DNA of 64,000 nucleotides from Hyphomicrobiales bacterium (GCA_900471605.1 UCEY01000043.1:124001-188000), one strand, 5' to 3'. Numbered from the stretch's first letter, positions 17,626 through 26,201 are shown. A program made the numbers and translations. The notes: generated by a model not told the origin, from the letters alone.

Positions 17626-18381
17626 ATGCTTGAGATCAAGAACCTGCACGCCCGTATCGCCGAAGACGGCACCGAAATCATCCGCGGCCTGAACCTGACC
17701 GTGAAGGCCGGCGAAATCGCCGCCATCATGGGGCCGAACGGGTCCGGCAAGTCGACGCTTTCCTATATCCTGTCGGGCCGCCAGGATTACGAAGTCACCG
17801 AGGGCGACATCCTCTATAACGGCGAGAGCATTCTGGAGCTCGACCCGGCCGAGCGCGCCTCTAAGGGCATCTTCCTCGCCTTCCAGTACCCGCTCGAAAT
17901 TCCGGGCGTCGCCACCATGCAGTTCCTGAAGGTCGCGATGAACGAACAGCGCAAGGCGCGCGGCGAAGCGGAACTGACGACGCCGGACTTCATGCGCCGC
18001 GTCAAGGACGCTGCCGAAAAGCTGAAGATCGACCAGGCCATGCTGCGCCGTCCGCTGAACGTCGGTTTCTCCGGCGGCGAAAAGAAGCGGGCCGAGATCC
18101 TGCAGATGGCGCTGCTCGAGCCGAAGCTCTGCATCCTCGACGAGACCGATAGCGGCCTCGACATCGACGCGCTGAAGATCGTTGCCGACGGCGTCAACGC
18201 GCTGAAGTCGCCGGATCGCGCCACGATCGTCATCACCCACTATCAGCGCCTGCTCGATTACATCGTGCCGGACACGGTCCACGTTCTCTACAAGGGCCAG
18301 ATCATCCGCTCCGGCGACAAGGCGCTCGCGCTCGAGCTGGAAGAGAACGGCTATGCCGATATCATCGGAGAAGCGGCTTAA
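17626..18381 (+). CDS. sufC: Fe-S cluster assembly ATPase SufC
   Basis: The ABC-type ATPase that drives the SufBCD scaffold. It has 251 residues, with Walker A GPNGSGKST, Q-loop FLAFQYPLEIPG, signature FSGGEKKRAEI and Walker B CILDETDSGLD; the D-for-P change in the Walker B region (DETDSGLD) is typical of SufC. The start is at ATG 17626, preceded by AGGAAG; an upstream TTG at 17596 lies before the ribosome binding site and is unlikely. It ends 25 bp before sufD and is separated from sufB by the GIY-YIG element. Confidence 0.97.
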   Translation: MLEIKNLHARIAEDGTEIIRGLNLTVKAGEIAAIMGPNGSGKSTLSYILSGRQDYEVTEGDILYNGESILELDPAERASKGIFLAFQYPLEIPGVATMQFLKVAMNEQRKARGEAELTTPDFMRRVKDAAEKLKIDQAMLRRPLNVGFSGGEKKRAEILQMALLEPKLCILDETDSGLDIDALKIVADGVNALKSPDRATIVITHYQRLLDYIVPDTVHVLYKGQIIRSGDKALALELEENGYADIIGEAA

Positions 18382-18406
18382 GCGGCCTGAAGGGAAGGAT
18401 GTTGTC

Positions 18407-19681
18407 ATGAACATGCAGACGACAAGCCGTCTCACGGCTGCCGAAACCGCGTTGGTGGAAGCCTTCGGCGCCCAGATCGGCGAACTGCCCGGCAATGGCG
18501 CCGTCATCGGCACGCGTGACCGGCTGCTGGACGAGCTCAAGAAGGCCGGCCTGCCGACCCGCCGCATCGAGGCCTGGCATTATACCGACCTCAAGAACCT
18601 GATGCGCAGCGTCCCGGACGCGGCGCAGGTTTCTGCCATCGATCCGATCGCGCCGCTGGTCGAGGGGTCGAAGGTCCTCTCGATCCTTCAGGGCGAGGCA
18701 GATGCGAAGGCCGCCGTGGACGGCGTCGAGATCGAACTCTTCAAGGACAGGCTCGCCGACGGTTCGGCCGCTGCCGGCCTGACGGCGCTCGACAAGGACG
18801 ATGCGATCGGCCGTATCAACGGCAGCTTCGTGCGCGATGGTTATGCGCTCACCGTTCCGGCCGATACGGAATTGGACGCGCCGATCGAACTACAGGCCCT
18901 GCATGCCGCGGGTCAGGTGCATACGCGCTTCCCGGTCTCGTTCGGTGCCGCATCCAAGGCGACGATCATCGAACGTCACCGGTCGGTGACGGAGGGTGCG
19001 GCGCTGGTGTCCTCGATCAGTGACATCACGCTGGAGGACGGCGCCGACATCACATGGATCATCCTGCAGCAGCAGGCTGCAGAGGATACCCATCTCGGCC
19101 AGATCCGGGTAAAGCTCGGCACCAAGGCCAAGCTGCGCCTGTTCGTCATCAATGCCGGCGGCAAGCTGGTGCGCCAGGAACTGCGCATCGACGTGGTCGG
19201 AGAAGGTGCGGAACTGATGCTGCGCGGCGTCAACCTGCTCGGCGCCGAAAGCCACACGGATGTCACGCTGGTGCTCGGCCACAACGTGCCGCACACCAAT
19301 TCGACGGAGATCATCCGCAACGTCGTGTTCGACCGCGCCAACGGCGTGTTCCAGGGCATGATCCGGGTCGCTCCGGATGCCCAGAAGACCGACGCCAAGA
19401 TGTCCTGCAACACGCTTCTGCTGACCGACGACGGCGGGTTCTCGGCCAAGCCCGAACTCGAAATCTTCGCCGACGACGTGGTCTGCGGCCATGGCGCGAC
19501 GGTTGCCGATATCGAGAGCAGCCATCTCTTCTACCTGATGGCCCGCGGCGTTCCGGAAAAGAAGGCCCGTGCCATGCTGGTCAACGCTTTCGTCGCCGAG
19601 ATCGTCGAGGAGCTCGAAGAAGAAAAGCTGGTCGAGGCACTGGAAGGCGTCATTTCGGCTTGGCTTGAAAAGCACGCCTGA
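18407..19681 (+). CDS. sufD: Fe-S cluster assembly subunit SufD
   Basis: Partner of SufB in the scaffold complex, 424 residues. It has the SufD N-terminal helical region with a RIEAWHYTDLKNLMR block, a beta-helix core, and the C-terminal block FADDVVCGHGATVADIESSH followed by LMARGVPEKKARAMLVNAFV, where SufC binds. ATG 18407 follows a GAAGGA ribosome binding site; earlier in-frame starts would overlap sufC. The gene ends 60 bp before the second inverted-palindrome element, which fills part of the 202 bp gap to sufS. Confidence 0.96.
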   Translation: MNMQTTSRLTAAETALVEAFGAQIGELPGNGAVIGTRDRLLDELKKAGLPTRRIEAWHYTDLKNLMRSVPDAAQVSAIDPIAPLVEGSKVLSILQGEADAKAAVDGVEIELFKDRLADGSAAAGLTALDKDDAIGRINGSFVRDGYALTVPADTELDAPIELQALHAAGQVHTRFPVSFGAASKATIIERHRSVTEGAALVSSISDITLEDGADITWIILQQQAAEDTHLGQIRVKLGTKAKLRLFVINAGGKLVRQELRIDVVGEGAELMLRGVNLLGAESHTDVTLVLGHNVPHTNSTEIIRNVVFDRANGVFQGMIRVAPDAQKTDAKMSCNTLLLTDDGGFSAKPELEIFADDVVCGHGATVADIESSHLFYLMARGVPEKKARAMLVNAFVAEIVEELEEEKLVEALEGVISAWLEKHA

Positions 19682-19741
19682 GGGAATCACAGTGTCCCCG
19701 CCAAGTTGGGGCCGCTGACTGACTAAGGCCATGCCACTTCG

Positions 19742-19828
19742 CGTCATCCTCGGGCTTGTCCCGAGGATCCCAGCCGGTTCAAAAAAGGTAGGCGTGGACA
19801 GATCCTCGGGACAAGCCCGAGGATGACG
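19742..19828. repeat. Short inverted-palindrome pair, likely non-autonomous copy of the GIY-YIG element
   Basis: Two 28 bp ends (19742-19769 and 19801-19828) are exact reverse complements of each other and match the ends of the 17123-17549 element. Only 31 bp lies between them, with no gene. Each end folds alone (nine-pair stem, five-base loop), or the two can pair to give a 28-pair stem. The composition resembles rhizobial RIME-like intergenic elements, which also have two palindromes, but identity with a named family was not tested. Confidence 0.85.
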
Positions 19829-19883
19829 TGGAGCAAGCGGCAAGGCTGCGATAAACCTTCTGCGGTAGCTCCTTGAGAGCGAC

Positions 19884-21143
19884 ATGAAAGGGTCTGAAAT
19901 GGACCAGACGACACCGGTTACTGCCTACGACGTCGAAGCCATCCGGCGGGATTTCCCGATCCTGTCGACCATGGTGCACGGCAACAAACCGCTCGTGTAC
20001 CTGGACAACGGCGCCTCGGCCCAGAAGCCGCAGGTGGTGATCGACGCGATCAGCCACGCCTATTCCAACGAATATGCAAACGTCCATCGCGGCCTGCATT
20101 TCCTCTCGAATGCGGCGACCGACGCCTACGAGGCGGCGCGCGAAAAGGTGCGCCGGTTCCTGAATGCCGGCTCGGTCGACGAGATCGTCTTTACCAAGAA
20201 CTCCACCGAGGCGATCAACACGGTCGCCTATGGCTGGGGCATGCCGAACATCGGCGAGGGCGACGAGATCGTGGTGACGATCATGGAGCATCATTCCAAC
20301 ATCGTTCCCTGGCATTTCATCCGCGAGCGGCAGGGCGCCAAGCTGGTCTGGGTGCCGGTCGACGACGACGGCGCTTTCCATATCGAGGATTTCGAAAAGA
20401 GCCTGACCGAAAAGACCAAGCTCGTCGCGATCACCCATATGTCGAACGCGCTCGGCACCGTGGTCCCGGTCAAGGAAGTCTGCCGCATAGCCCATGAGCG
20501 CGGCATTCCGGTCCTCATCGACGGCAGCCAGGGGGCCGTGCACATGCCGGTCGATGTCCGTGACATCGATTGCGACTGGTACGTGATGACCGGACACAAG
20601 CTCTATGGCCCATCGGGCATCGGCGTGCTCTACGGCAAGGCAGATCGTTTGCGCGAGATGCGCCCGTTCCAGGGCGGCGGCGAGATGATCGTCGAGGTCA
20701 CCGAGGATATCGTCACCTATAACGACCCGCCGCACCGTTTCGAGGCCGGCACGCCGCCGATCGTACAGGCAATCGGGCTCGGTTATGCGCTCGATTACAT
20801 GGAAAAGGTCGGCCGCGCGGCGATCGCCCGCCACGAGGCGGATCTGGCGGCCTATGCAGTAGAACGCCTGCGGGCCATCAACTCGCTGCGCATCATCGGC
20901 AACGCGCCGGGCAAGGGCGGCATCTTCTCCTTCGAGCTTGCCGGCATCCACGCCCACGACGTGTCGATGGTGATCGACCGCAAGGGCGTTGCGGTGCGCG
21001 CCGGCACCCATTGCGCCATGCCGCTCTTGAAGCGCTTCGGCGTTACCTCCACATGCAGGGCATCGTTCGGCATGTATAATACCCGTGCCGAAGTGGATGC
21101 GCTGGCCGACGCGCTCGACTACGCCCGCAATTTCTTTGGCTAA
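19884..21143 (+). CDS. sufS: Cysteine desulfurase SufS (class II)
   Basis: Second cysteine desulfurase of the operon, 419 residues from the first ATG. The PLP-binding lysine is in MTGHKLYGPSGIGVLYG and the catalytic cysteine in RAGTHCAMPLLKRFG, the short-loop SufS form that needs a sulfur acceptor. No sufE or sufU partner lies in the window. A second ATG at 19899 with AAAGGG six bases upstream is an equally good or better start. The conserved region begins at VEAIRRDFPIL in either case. The SufT-like gene follows 23 bp later. Confidence 0.95.
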   Translation: MKGSEMDQTTPVTAYDVEAIRRDFPILSTMVHGNKPLVYLDNGASAQKPQVVIDAISHAYSNEYANVHRGLHFLSNAATDAYEAAREKVRRFLNAGSVDEIVFTKNSTEAINTVAYGWGMPNIGEGDEIVVTIMEHHSNIVPWHFIRERQGAKLVWVPVDDDGAFHIEDFEKSLTEKTKLVAITHMSNALGTVVPVKEVCRIAHERGIPVLIDGSQGAVHMPVDVRDIDCDWYVMTGHKLYGPSGIGVLYGKADRLREMRPFQGGGEMIVEVTEDIVTYNDPPHRFEAGTPPIVQAIGLGYALDYMEKVGRAAIARHEADLAAYAVERLRAINSLRIIGNAPGKGGIFSFELAGIHAHDVSMVIDRKGVAVRAGTHCAMPLLKRFGVTSTCRASFGMYNTRAEVDALADALDYARNFFG

Positions 21144-21166
21144 TTTCTTGTTGAGGGAGCCTTGTC

Positions 21167-21547
21167 ATGGCTGTCGACGAAACGGAACTGAAGTGGGATG
21201 CCCGGGAAGGGATCATCCAGTCCGCAATCCCGGCCGATGAACTGGCGCGCCTGAGCGACGACATCATCGGAGCGCTGAAAACGGTCTACGACCCGGAAAT
21301 CCCGGCCGATATTTTCGAACTCGGCCTGATCTACAAGATCGACATCGAGGACGACCGCATGGTCAAGATCGTCATGACGCTGACCGCACCCGGCTGCCCG
21401 GTTGCCGGCGAAATGCCGGGCTGGGTGGAAAACGCCGTCGGCGCCATCGAAGGCGTGTCCGGCGTCGAAGTCGAGATGACCTTCGATCCGCCGTGGACGC
21501 CGGAGCGCATGTCGGAAGAAGCGCAGGTCGCCGTCGGCTGGTATTGA
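21167..21547 (+). CDS. sufT: SufT-like DUF59 / MIP18 family Fe-S maturation protein
   Basis: A 126-residue protein with a DUF59 (MIP18) domain: YDPEIPADIFELGLIYKI near the middle and LTAPGCPVAGEMPGWVENAV with the conserved cysteine. SufT-type proteins help mature or deliver Fe-S clusters. In alphaproteobacterial suf operons this gene commonly lies between sufS and sufA, as here. The N-terminal ~40 residues are an extension before the domain. The exact client proteins are not known. Confidence 0.88.
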   Translation: MAVDETELKWDAREGIIQSAIPADELARLSDDIIGALKTVYDPEIPADIFELGLIYKIDIEDDRMVKIVMTLTAPGCPVAGEMPGWVENAVGAIEGVSGVEVEMTFDPPWTPERMSEEAQVAVGWY

Positions 21548-21624
21548 TCCGTTTACGGACGGGCATTACATTTACATCGTGAAACACCGGACCTTGAATC
21601 CGTGTGCGGAAGGAGAATGAGCCG

Positions 21625-22014
21625 ATGGGCTTTGCCATTATGACCATGACCGATGCCGCCGCGGCTCGCGTCAGGCAGATCGTCGCCAATTCCGGACCGG
21701 AGGCCAAGGGCCTGCGGGTCGGGATCAAGAAGGGCGGCTGTGCCGGCATGGAATATACCGTCGATCTCGTCACCGAGCCGAACGCCAAGGACGACAGGAT
21801 CGAGCATGACGGCGCCGCCGTCTGGATCGAGCCTTCGGCGGTCCTCTATCTCCTCGGCACCCAGATGGATTTCGAGGTGACGCAGATGCGTTCCGGCTTC
21901 ACCTTCGTCAATCCCAACCAGACGTCCGCCTGCGGCTGCGGCGAGTCGGTCGAGTTGAAGCCTGCCGATCTCGCAGCGCTTGCCAAACAGCGCGAAGCCG
22001 AAGCCCGCGTCTGA
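21625..22014 (+). CDS. sufA: A-type Fe-S cluster carrier SufA
   Basis: A 129-residue A-type carrier that takes a cluster from SufBCD to target proteins. The three conserved cysteines are visible in KKGGCAGMEY and in SACGCGES near the C-terminus. ATG 21625 is preceded by AAGGAGA at good spacing; a GTG at 21604 lies before that ribosome binding site and is rejected. It is the last gene of the suf operon and converges with gntR, with only 6 bp between stop codons and no obvious terminator hairpin. Confidence 0.94.
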   Translation: MGFAIMTMTDAAAARVRQIVANSGPEAKGLRVGIKKGGCAGMEYTVDLVTEPNAKDDRIEHDGAAVWIEPSAVLYLLGTQMDFEVTQMRSGFTFVNPNQTSACGCGESVELKPADLAALAKQREAEARV

Positions 22015-22020
22015 TCTCCC

Positions 22021-22644
22021 TCATGAATCGGTAAGATAGGCGAGGAGCGTTTCCATCGCTCTTCGCGTGGCCTCCGCGTCGCCTGATCTGATGGCCCGGA
22101 TGACGGCGACATGCTGCGTAACCGCCTGATCCATCCGTTCGACTGAAGCGGTCGAGAACCACCGCCGCCGGGAATGGGTCTGGAGCGGCGCCAGCGCCGA
22201 CATGAGGAACCGGTTGGGGCAGGCGTCTTCGAGGATCTCGTCGAAACGTTTGTCGGCTTCCAGAAAGCCGGCGATGTCGCCGGTCGCCGTTGCGGTGCCC
22301 ATTGCCTTGGCGCAGTCGAGCAGGGCGCTGCGCTGTTCCTCGCCGGCGTGTTCCGCAACCAGCATCGCGGCAACCGGTTCGAGCTGGCGCCGCACCTGCA
22401 TGATGTTTTCGTGGTCACTCTCGACGAGCTCGGTGATCTGCAGGCCGACGCGCGGGCGCACCCGCATCAGGCCTTGCCATTCGAGTTTCTGGATCGCCTC
22501 GCGCACCGGCGTGCGGCCCTGGCCCGCGAGGCCGATCAGCTGCTTTTCCGTAACCAGCGCGCCGGGTTGCAGCTCCATGGTGACGATCAGGTTTTCGAGC
22601 CGGCGAAACGCCTGCCTGCTGAGCGGTTCCGCCTCGGATGCCAT
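22021..22644 (-). CDS. GntR family transcriptional regulator, FadR/FCD subgroup
   Basis: A 207-residue regulator. The N-terminal winged helix (LENLIVTMELQPGALVTEKQ, then GRTPVREAIQKLEWQGLM) binds DNA, and the all-helical FCD C-terminal domain senses a small organic acid in known relatives. The ligand is unknown. Two identical palindromes upstream (22659-22668 and 22706-22715) suggest autoregulation. The efflux genes end 125 bp upstream on the same strand, but the operators sit between, so gntR probably has its own promoter. Confidence 0.92.
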   Translation of the reverse strand: MASEAEPLSRQAFRRLENLIVTMELQPGALVTEKQLIGLAGQGRTPVREAIQKLEWQGLMRVRPRVGLQITELVESDHENIMQVRRQLEPVAAMLVAEHAGEEQRSALLDCAKAMGTATATGDIAGFLEADKRFDEILEDACPNRFLMSALAPLQTHSRRRWFSTASVERMDQAVTQHVAVIRAIRSGDAEATRRAMETLLAYLTDS

Positions 22645-22658
22645 GCAACTGCCCTCCC

Positions 22659-22668
22659 TGATATATCA
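22659..22668. promoter_or_regulatory. Operator-like palindrome TGATATATCA (gntR-proximal)
   Basis: A perfect ten-base palindrome 15 bp upstream of the gntR start, identical to the second copy at 22706-22715. The centres are 47 bp apart. AT-rich palindromes of this size are typical FadR/FCD-type GntR targets. Binding by the adjacent regulator is inference. Confidence 0.6.
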
Positions 22669-22703
22669 CAAAGTGCCATGTCGTCTTCGGAATAGCAAGC
22701 AAA

Positions 22704-22717
22704 GCTGATATATCAGC
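22704..22717. promoter_or_regulatory. Operator-like palindrome GCTGATATATCAGC (gntR-distal)
   Basis: A 14-base perfect palindrome containing the same TGATATATCA core as the proximal site. Two equal sites flanking a promoter would allow looping or cooperative repression of gntR. The site is also close to the 3' end of the efflux permease gene, but no gene starts to the right of it. Confidence 0.6.
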
Positions 22718-22769
22718 GAGACGTATACACTGTTGCGGACGGCGCGATGGGAGGCCCGCGCGCCCCGGC

Positions 22770-23975
22770 TCATTCGTGGCGGAGCGCCTCGATCGGGTTG
22801 AGCTGAGCCGCGCGCCTGGCCGGGAAATAACCGAACACCATGCCGATCGCCGCGGAAAAGGCGAAGGCGAGCAGGATGATCGTCGGGCTGGCGACGAAGG
22901 GCACGCCGAGGACGCTCACGACGCCATAGGCAAGCGCCAGGCCGGTCACGATGCCGCTGACACCCCCGAAGATCGACAGCATCACCGCCTCGACGAGGAA
23001 CTGCGTCAGCACCTGCCGTTCCAGCGCGCCGATCGCCAGCCGAATGCCGATCTCGCGGGTACGTTCGGTCACCGAAACCAGCATGATGTTCATGATGCCG
23101 ATGCCGCCGACCAGCAGGCTGACGGCCGCGACTGCCCCGAGCAGGCCGGTCAGCAGCACGGTCGTGCCGGTCATCGCGGCAGCGATCTGCGACATGTCGT
23201 TGACCGAGAAGTCGTCGTCGCGGCCGATGGCGATCCTGCGCCGCTCGCGCAGCAGGCTTTCGACGTCCGACTGGATCTTGCTGGTCGCCACGCCGCCCTG
23301 TGCCGAGAGGATGATGCTGCTGATCGTCGTCGTCCCTCCGATTCGCCGCTGGTGCAGCTTCAGCGGCATGATGACGGTATCGTCCTGGTCGTCGCCCATG
23401 CCGGACTGGCCCTTGGCGGCGAGCACGCCCACGACCGGGCAGGCGACATTGCTGACGCGAATGTTCTGCCCGATGGGATTTCCCGCCCCGAACAGCTCCT
23501 TGCGCAGGGTCTCGCCGACAATGCAGGCGGCCTGGCTGCCGCGGTCCTCGTTGGCGAGGAACGGCCGACCGAGCGACAGGTCCCAGTCCTGGGCGATCAG
23601 ATAGTCGTTGTTGGTGCCGATCACGCTCGACGAGTGGTTGGCGCCGCCGGCGATCACCGTCGCCGTGCCGCGGTTCACGGGCGCCACGGCGCGAAGCCCT
23701 GTCACCTGTTCCCGGATCGCCAGCACATCCTTGTCGTTGAAGCGCTTGGCCTCGCTGCTGGCGCGTCCCGGCCCCCATTGGCCGGGGCGGACGAACAGCG
23801 TGTTGGTGCCGAGGCGCGACAGCTCCGCCTGAACCTTTGCCGTCGTGCCGTTGCCGACGGTGACCATGGCGATCACCGCCGCGACGCCGATCACCACGCC
23901 GAGCACCGTCAGGAAGGAGCGCAGCATGTTGCGGCTGATCGCCCGCCAGGCCAGTTTGGCGGTCTCAAAGAACAT
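22770..23975 (-). CDS. MacB-like ABC exporter permease
   Basis: A 401-residue inner-membrane subunit: one N-terminal transmembrane helix (VLGVVIGVAAVIAMVTVG), a large periplasmic MacB-PCD domain, then three C-terminal helices (for example LVGGIGIMNIMLVSV and AIGMVFGYFPARRAAQLNPI). In E. coli MacB the ATPase and permease are fused; here they are split, and the ATPase gene overlaps this one by 11 bp. The system should use the adjacent adaptor for tripartite export of a peptide, lipid or antibiotic. No outer-membrane TolC gene is present in the window. Confidence 0.92.
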   Translation of the reverse strand: MFFETAKLAWRAISRNMLRSFLTVLGVVIGVAAVIAMVTVGNGTTAKVQAELSRLGTNTLFVRPGQWGPGRASSEAKRFNDKDVLAIREQVTGLRAVAPVNRGTATVIAGGANHSSSVIGTNNDYLIAQDWDLSLGRPFLANEDRGSQAACIVGETLRKELFGAGNPIGQNIRVSNVACPVVGVLAAKGQSGMGDDQDDTVIMPLKLHQRRIGGTTTISSIILSAQGGVATSKIQSDVESLLRERRRIAIGRDDDFSVNDMSQIAAAMTGTTVLLTGLLGAVAAVSLLVGGIGIMNIMLVSVTERTREIGIRLAIGALERQVLTQFLVEAVMLSIFGGVSGIVTGLALAYGVVSVLGVPFVASPTIILLAFAFSAAIGMVFGYFPARRAAQLNPIEALRHE

Positions 23976-24681
23976 GGTCGTGCTCCTTCACCTGCGACTG
24001 ATCGGAGGCGAGATGGCCGTCGACGAAGCGCAAGAGCCGCTTGCCGTAGGCGGCGATGTCCTCCTCGTGGGTGACCATGATGACGGTGATGCCGTTGTCC
24101 CGGTTGAGCCGGCTGATCAGTTCCATGATCTCGATGCTGGTCCTGGTGTCGAGATTGCCGGTCGGTTCGTCGGCGAGCAGAACGGCGGGATCGGTGACGA
24201 TGGCGCGCGCGATCGCCACGCGCTGCTGCTGGCCGCCGGACAGTTCCTGGGTCGTATGGCCTTCGCGGCCCTTGAGGCCCACCTGTTCCAACGCGACGAG
24301 CGCACGCTTGCGCCGCTCGCGCTGATCCATGCCGCGATAGACGAGCGGCAGCTCGACATTTTCGACCGCCGATGTGCGGGCAAGCAGGTTGAACCCCTGG
24401 AACACGAAGCCGAGCATGTGGCGCCGCATCAGCGTCAGCTGCGCGCGGTCGAAACCGCTGGTCGGGATGCCCTGGAACAGGTATTCGCCGGAGGAGGGGA
24501 TATCGAGCCCGCCGATGATGTTCATCGCCGTGGATTTTCCCGAGCCGGACGGCCCCATGATCGAGACGAATTCGCCGGCCGCGATCGACAGGTCGACACG
24601 GTCGAGGGCTCGGATCGTCGCTTCGCCGTGGCCGTAGAATTTCGAGACCTGCCTGAAGGCGATGATGGGAGGAAGTGTCAC
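23965..24681 (-). CDS. MacB-like ABC exporter ATPase
   Basis: A 238-residue ABC ATPase of the LolD/MacB class: Walker A GPSGSGKST, Q-loop FVFQGFNLLARTSAVENVEL, signature LSGGQQQRVAIARAI, Walker B VLLADEPTGNLD and H-loop VMVTHEEDIAAYG. The start is GTG 24681 with AGGAGAGCTCCG before it. It lies 11 bp after the adaptor gene and overlaps the permease gene by 11 bp, so the three are a translationally coupled efflux unit. Confidence 0.95.
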   Translation of the reverse strand: MTLPPIIAFRQVSKFYGHGEATIRALDRVDLSIAAGEFVSIMGPSGSGKSTAMNIIGGLDIPSSGEYLFQGIPTSGFDRAQLTLMRRHMLGFVFQGFNLLARTSAVENVELPLVYRGMDQRERRKRALVALEQVGLKGREGHTTQELSGGQQQRVAIARAIVTDPAVLLADEPTGNLDTRTSIEIMELISRLNRDNGITVIMVTHEEDIAAYGKRLLRFVDGHLASDQSQVKEHDHVL

Positions 24682-24692
24682 CGGAGCTCTCC

Positions 24693-25979
24693 TCAGGTCG
24701 CCCGGGCGACGGCATCGGTGATCAGGAGATCGCCATCCTTTATCTCGCCGGATTTCAGCACCGTGAACTGGCCGTCGGTCGGACCGGTCTCGACCTGTAC
24801 CCGCGTCGGCACGCCCGCACGCAGAACCCAGACGGCGCGGGCCGCACCAGAGGCATCTTCGCTGCCGCGATTGCTGCGCGGACGTGGCGGCGCAAACAGC
24901 CGGGTGAGGAAATTCCCGCGGCTGCGCGCCGTGGCCGGCGGCGCATATCGCAGCGCCGCGTTCGGTATCAGCAGCGAGTCGGTGACCGACTGGACGGTGA
25001 TGTCGGCGGTTGCCGTCATGCCTGGGCGCAGCAGCAGATCGGCATTGTCGACCGTCAGGATCGCCTTGTAGGTGACGACATTGGAGACGGTTTCGGACGC
25101 GAACCGCACCGCCTCGATGGTTGCCGGGAAATTGCGCTCGGGATAGGCATCGACCGAGAATTTTGCCGTCTGGCCTTCCTGGACATGCCCGACATCCGCC
25201 TCGTCGACTGCCACCTGCAGCTCCATGCGCTTGAGGTCGCCGGCAATGGTGAACAGCACCGGCGCATTGAGCGAGGAGGCGACGGTCGCCCCCGGATCCA
25301 CGTCGCGGGTGAGCACGATGCCGTCGATCGGCGAAACGATCCTGAGCTTCGAAAGATTGACCTCCGCCAGTCGCAGGTTGGCCTCCGCCGACAATACGGC
25401 AGCCTCGTTGATGGCCTTGGTCGCGAGCGCCGAATCGTATGCGTATTTCGCCGCATCGAGTTCCTGCTGGGTCGAAATGCGATTGCTGACGAGGCCTGTC
25501 AGGCGGTCGAAGGAGTTTTTGGCCGAGGCCGCCTCGGCTTCCGCCTTCAATACGTTGGCGCGTGCCGAAGCCAGCTGGGCGCGGGCGCTCTGCACATCCG
25601 CTTCCTGTTTGTTGGTATCGAGTTCGGCAAGGACATCGCCCTGCTTGACCGTGCTGTTGTAGCTGACATTGACCCTGCGGACGGTCCCGGACAATTCGCT
25701 GGATATGTCCACCTGATCGGTCGGCTGAACCGAGCCCGTCGCGGTGACGATGACCGACAGTCCGCCGCGCTTGGTCGGCTGCGTCGTGTAGTCGTAGCGC
25801 GGTCCGCTGCCGCCGGAATAGCTGTATGCGCCGACGACGGCGGCAACGAGCGCGATGAAGACCGTCGGCCAGATCCAGCGACGCTTTTTGCGCCCCCCTC
25901 CCGACTTGGCCAGGATCGCGGCGAGGTCGGGCGCGTCGCCGGTCTTTGCTGCCGGGTCGGGTGTGTTCTGCACGTTCAA
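24693..25979 (-). CDS. MacA-like periplasmic adaptor (HlyD/RND family)
   Basis: A membrane-fusion protein linking the MacB-like exporter to an outer-membrane channel. It has an N-terminal cytoplasmic tail, one anchor helix (WIWPTVFIALVAAVVGAY), a lipoyl-like domain, a long helical hairpin (ADVQSARAQLASARANVLKA on one side), then beta-barrel domains. I place the start at TTG 25979, because AAAGGA lies seven bases upstream and gives 428 residues; upstream TTG 26009 is possible. A Pro/Arg-rich insertion near residues 355-385 (APPRPRSNRGSEDA) is unusual and may be a loop. The efflux operon reads adaptor, ATPase, permease. Confidence 0.9.
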   Translation of the reverse strand: MNVQNTPDPAAKTGDAPDLAAILAKSGGGRKKRRWIWPTVFIALVAAVVGAYSYSGGSGPRYDYTTQPTKRGGLSVIVTATGSVQPTDQVDISSELSGTVRRVNVSYNSTVKQGDVLAELDTNKQEADVQSARAQLASARANVLKAEAEAASAKNSFDRLTGLVSNRISTQQELDAAKYAYDSALATKAINEAAVLSAEANLRLAEVNLSKLRIVSPIDGIVLTRDVDPGATVASSLNAPVLFTIAGDLKRMELQVAVDEADVGHVQEGQTAKFSVDAYPERNFPATIEAVRFASETVSNVVTYKAILTVDNADLLLRPGMTATADITVQSVTDSLLIPNAALRYAPPATARSRGNFLTRLFAPPRPRSNRGSEDASGAARAVWVLRAGVPTRVQVETGPTDGQFTVLKSGEIKDGDLLITDAVARAT

Positions 25980-26191
25980 CGGTCTGTCCTTTGCTGGATA
26001 GGGATGCAACCGGGGCTAAATCTCCCGCTTCGCCGTGATGTGGCGCAAATCCGCCGGAAGCATGGTCGGCGGATGAGTTTCTTCAAGTCTCTCAATCACA
26101 TGAAACCCGATCGCATGAAACTTAAATATCGGTAACCTGCATCGCCGCAAGAATACGCGAAGCTTCATCATGATTTAATGGCCGGCCTGTA

Positions 26192-26201
26192 GTAGTACTA
26201 C
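26192..26201. promoter_or_regulatory. Palindrome GTAGTACTAC upstream of a small secreted-protein gene
   Basis: Part of the symmetric-looking string TGTAGTAGTACTACAC, 29-42 bp before the start at 26230. This places it at about the core promoter of that gene. It could be an operator or a promoter element. No matching consensus was recognised. Confidence 0.3.

Noticed and set aside
19884-19899. Two possible sufS starts
   Set aside because: Both are plausible; the 15-base difference cannot be settled from sequence, so only one is listed.
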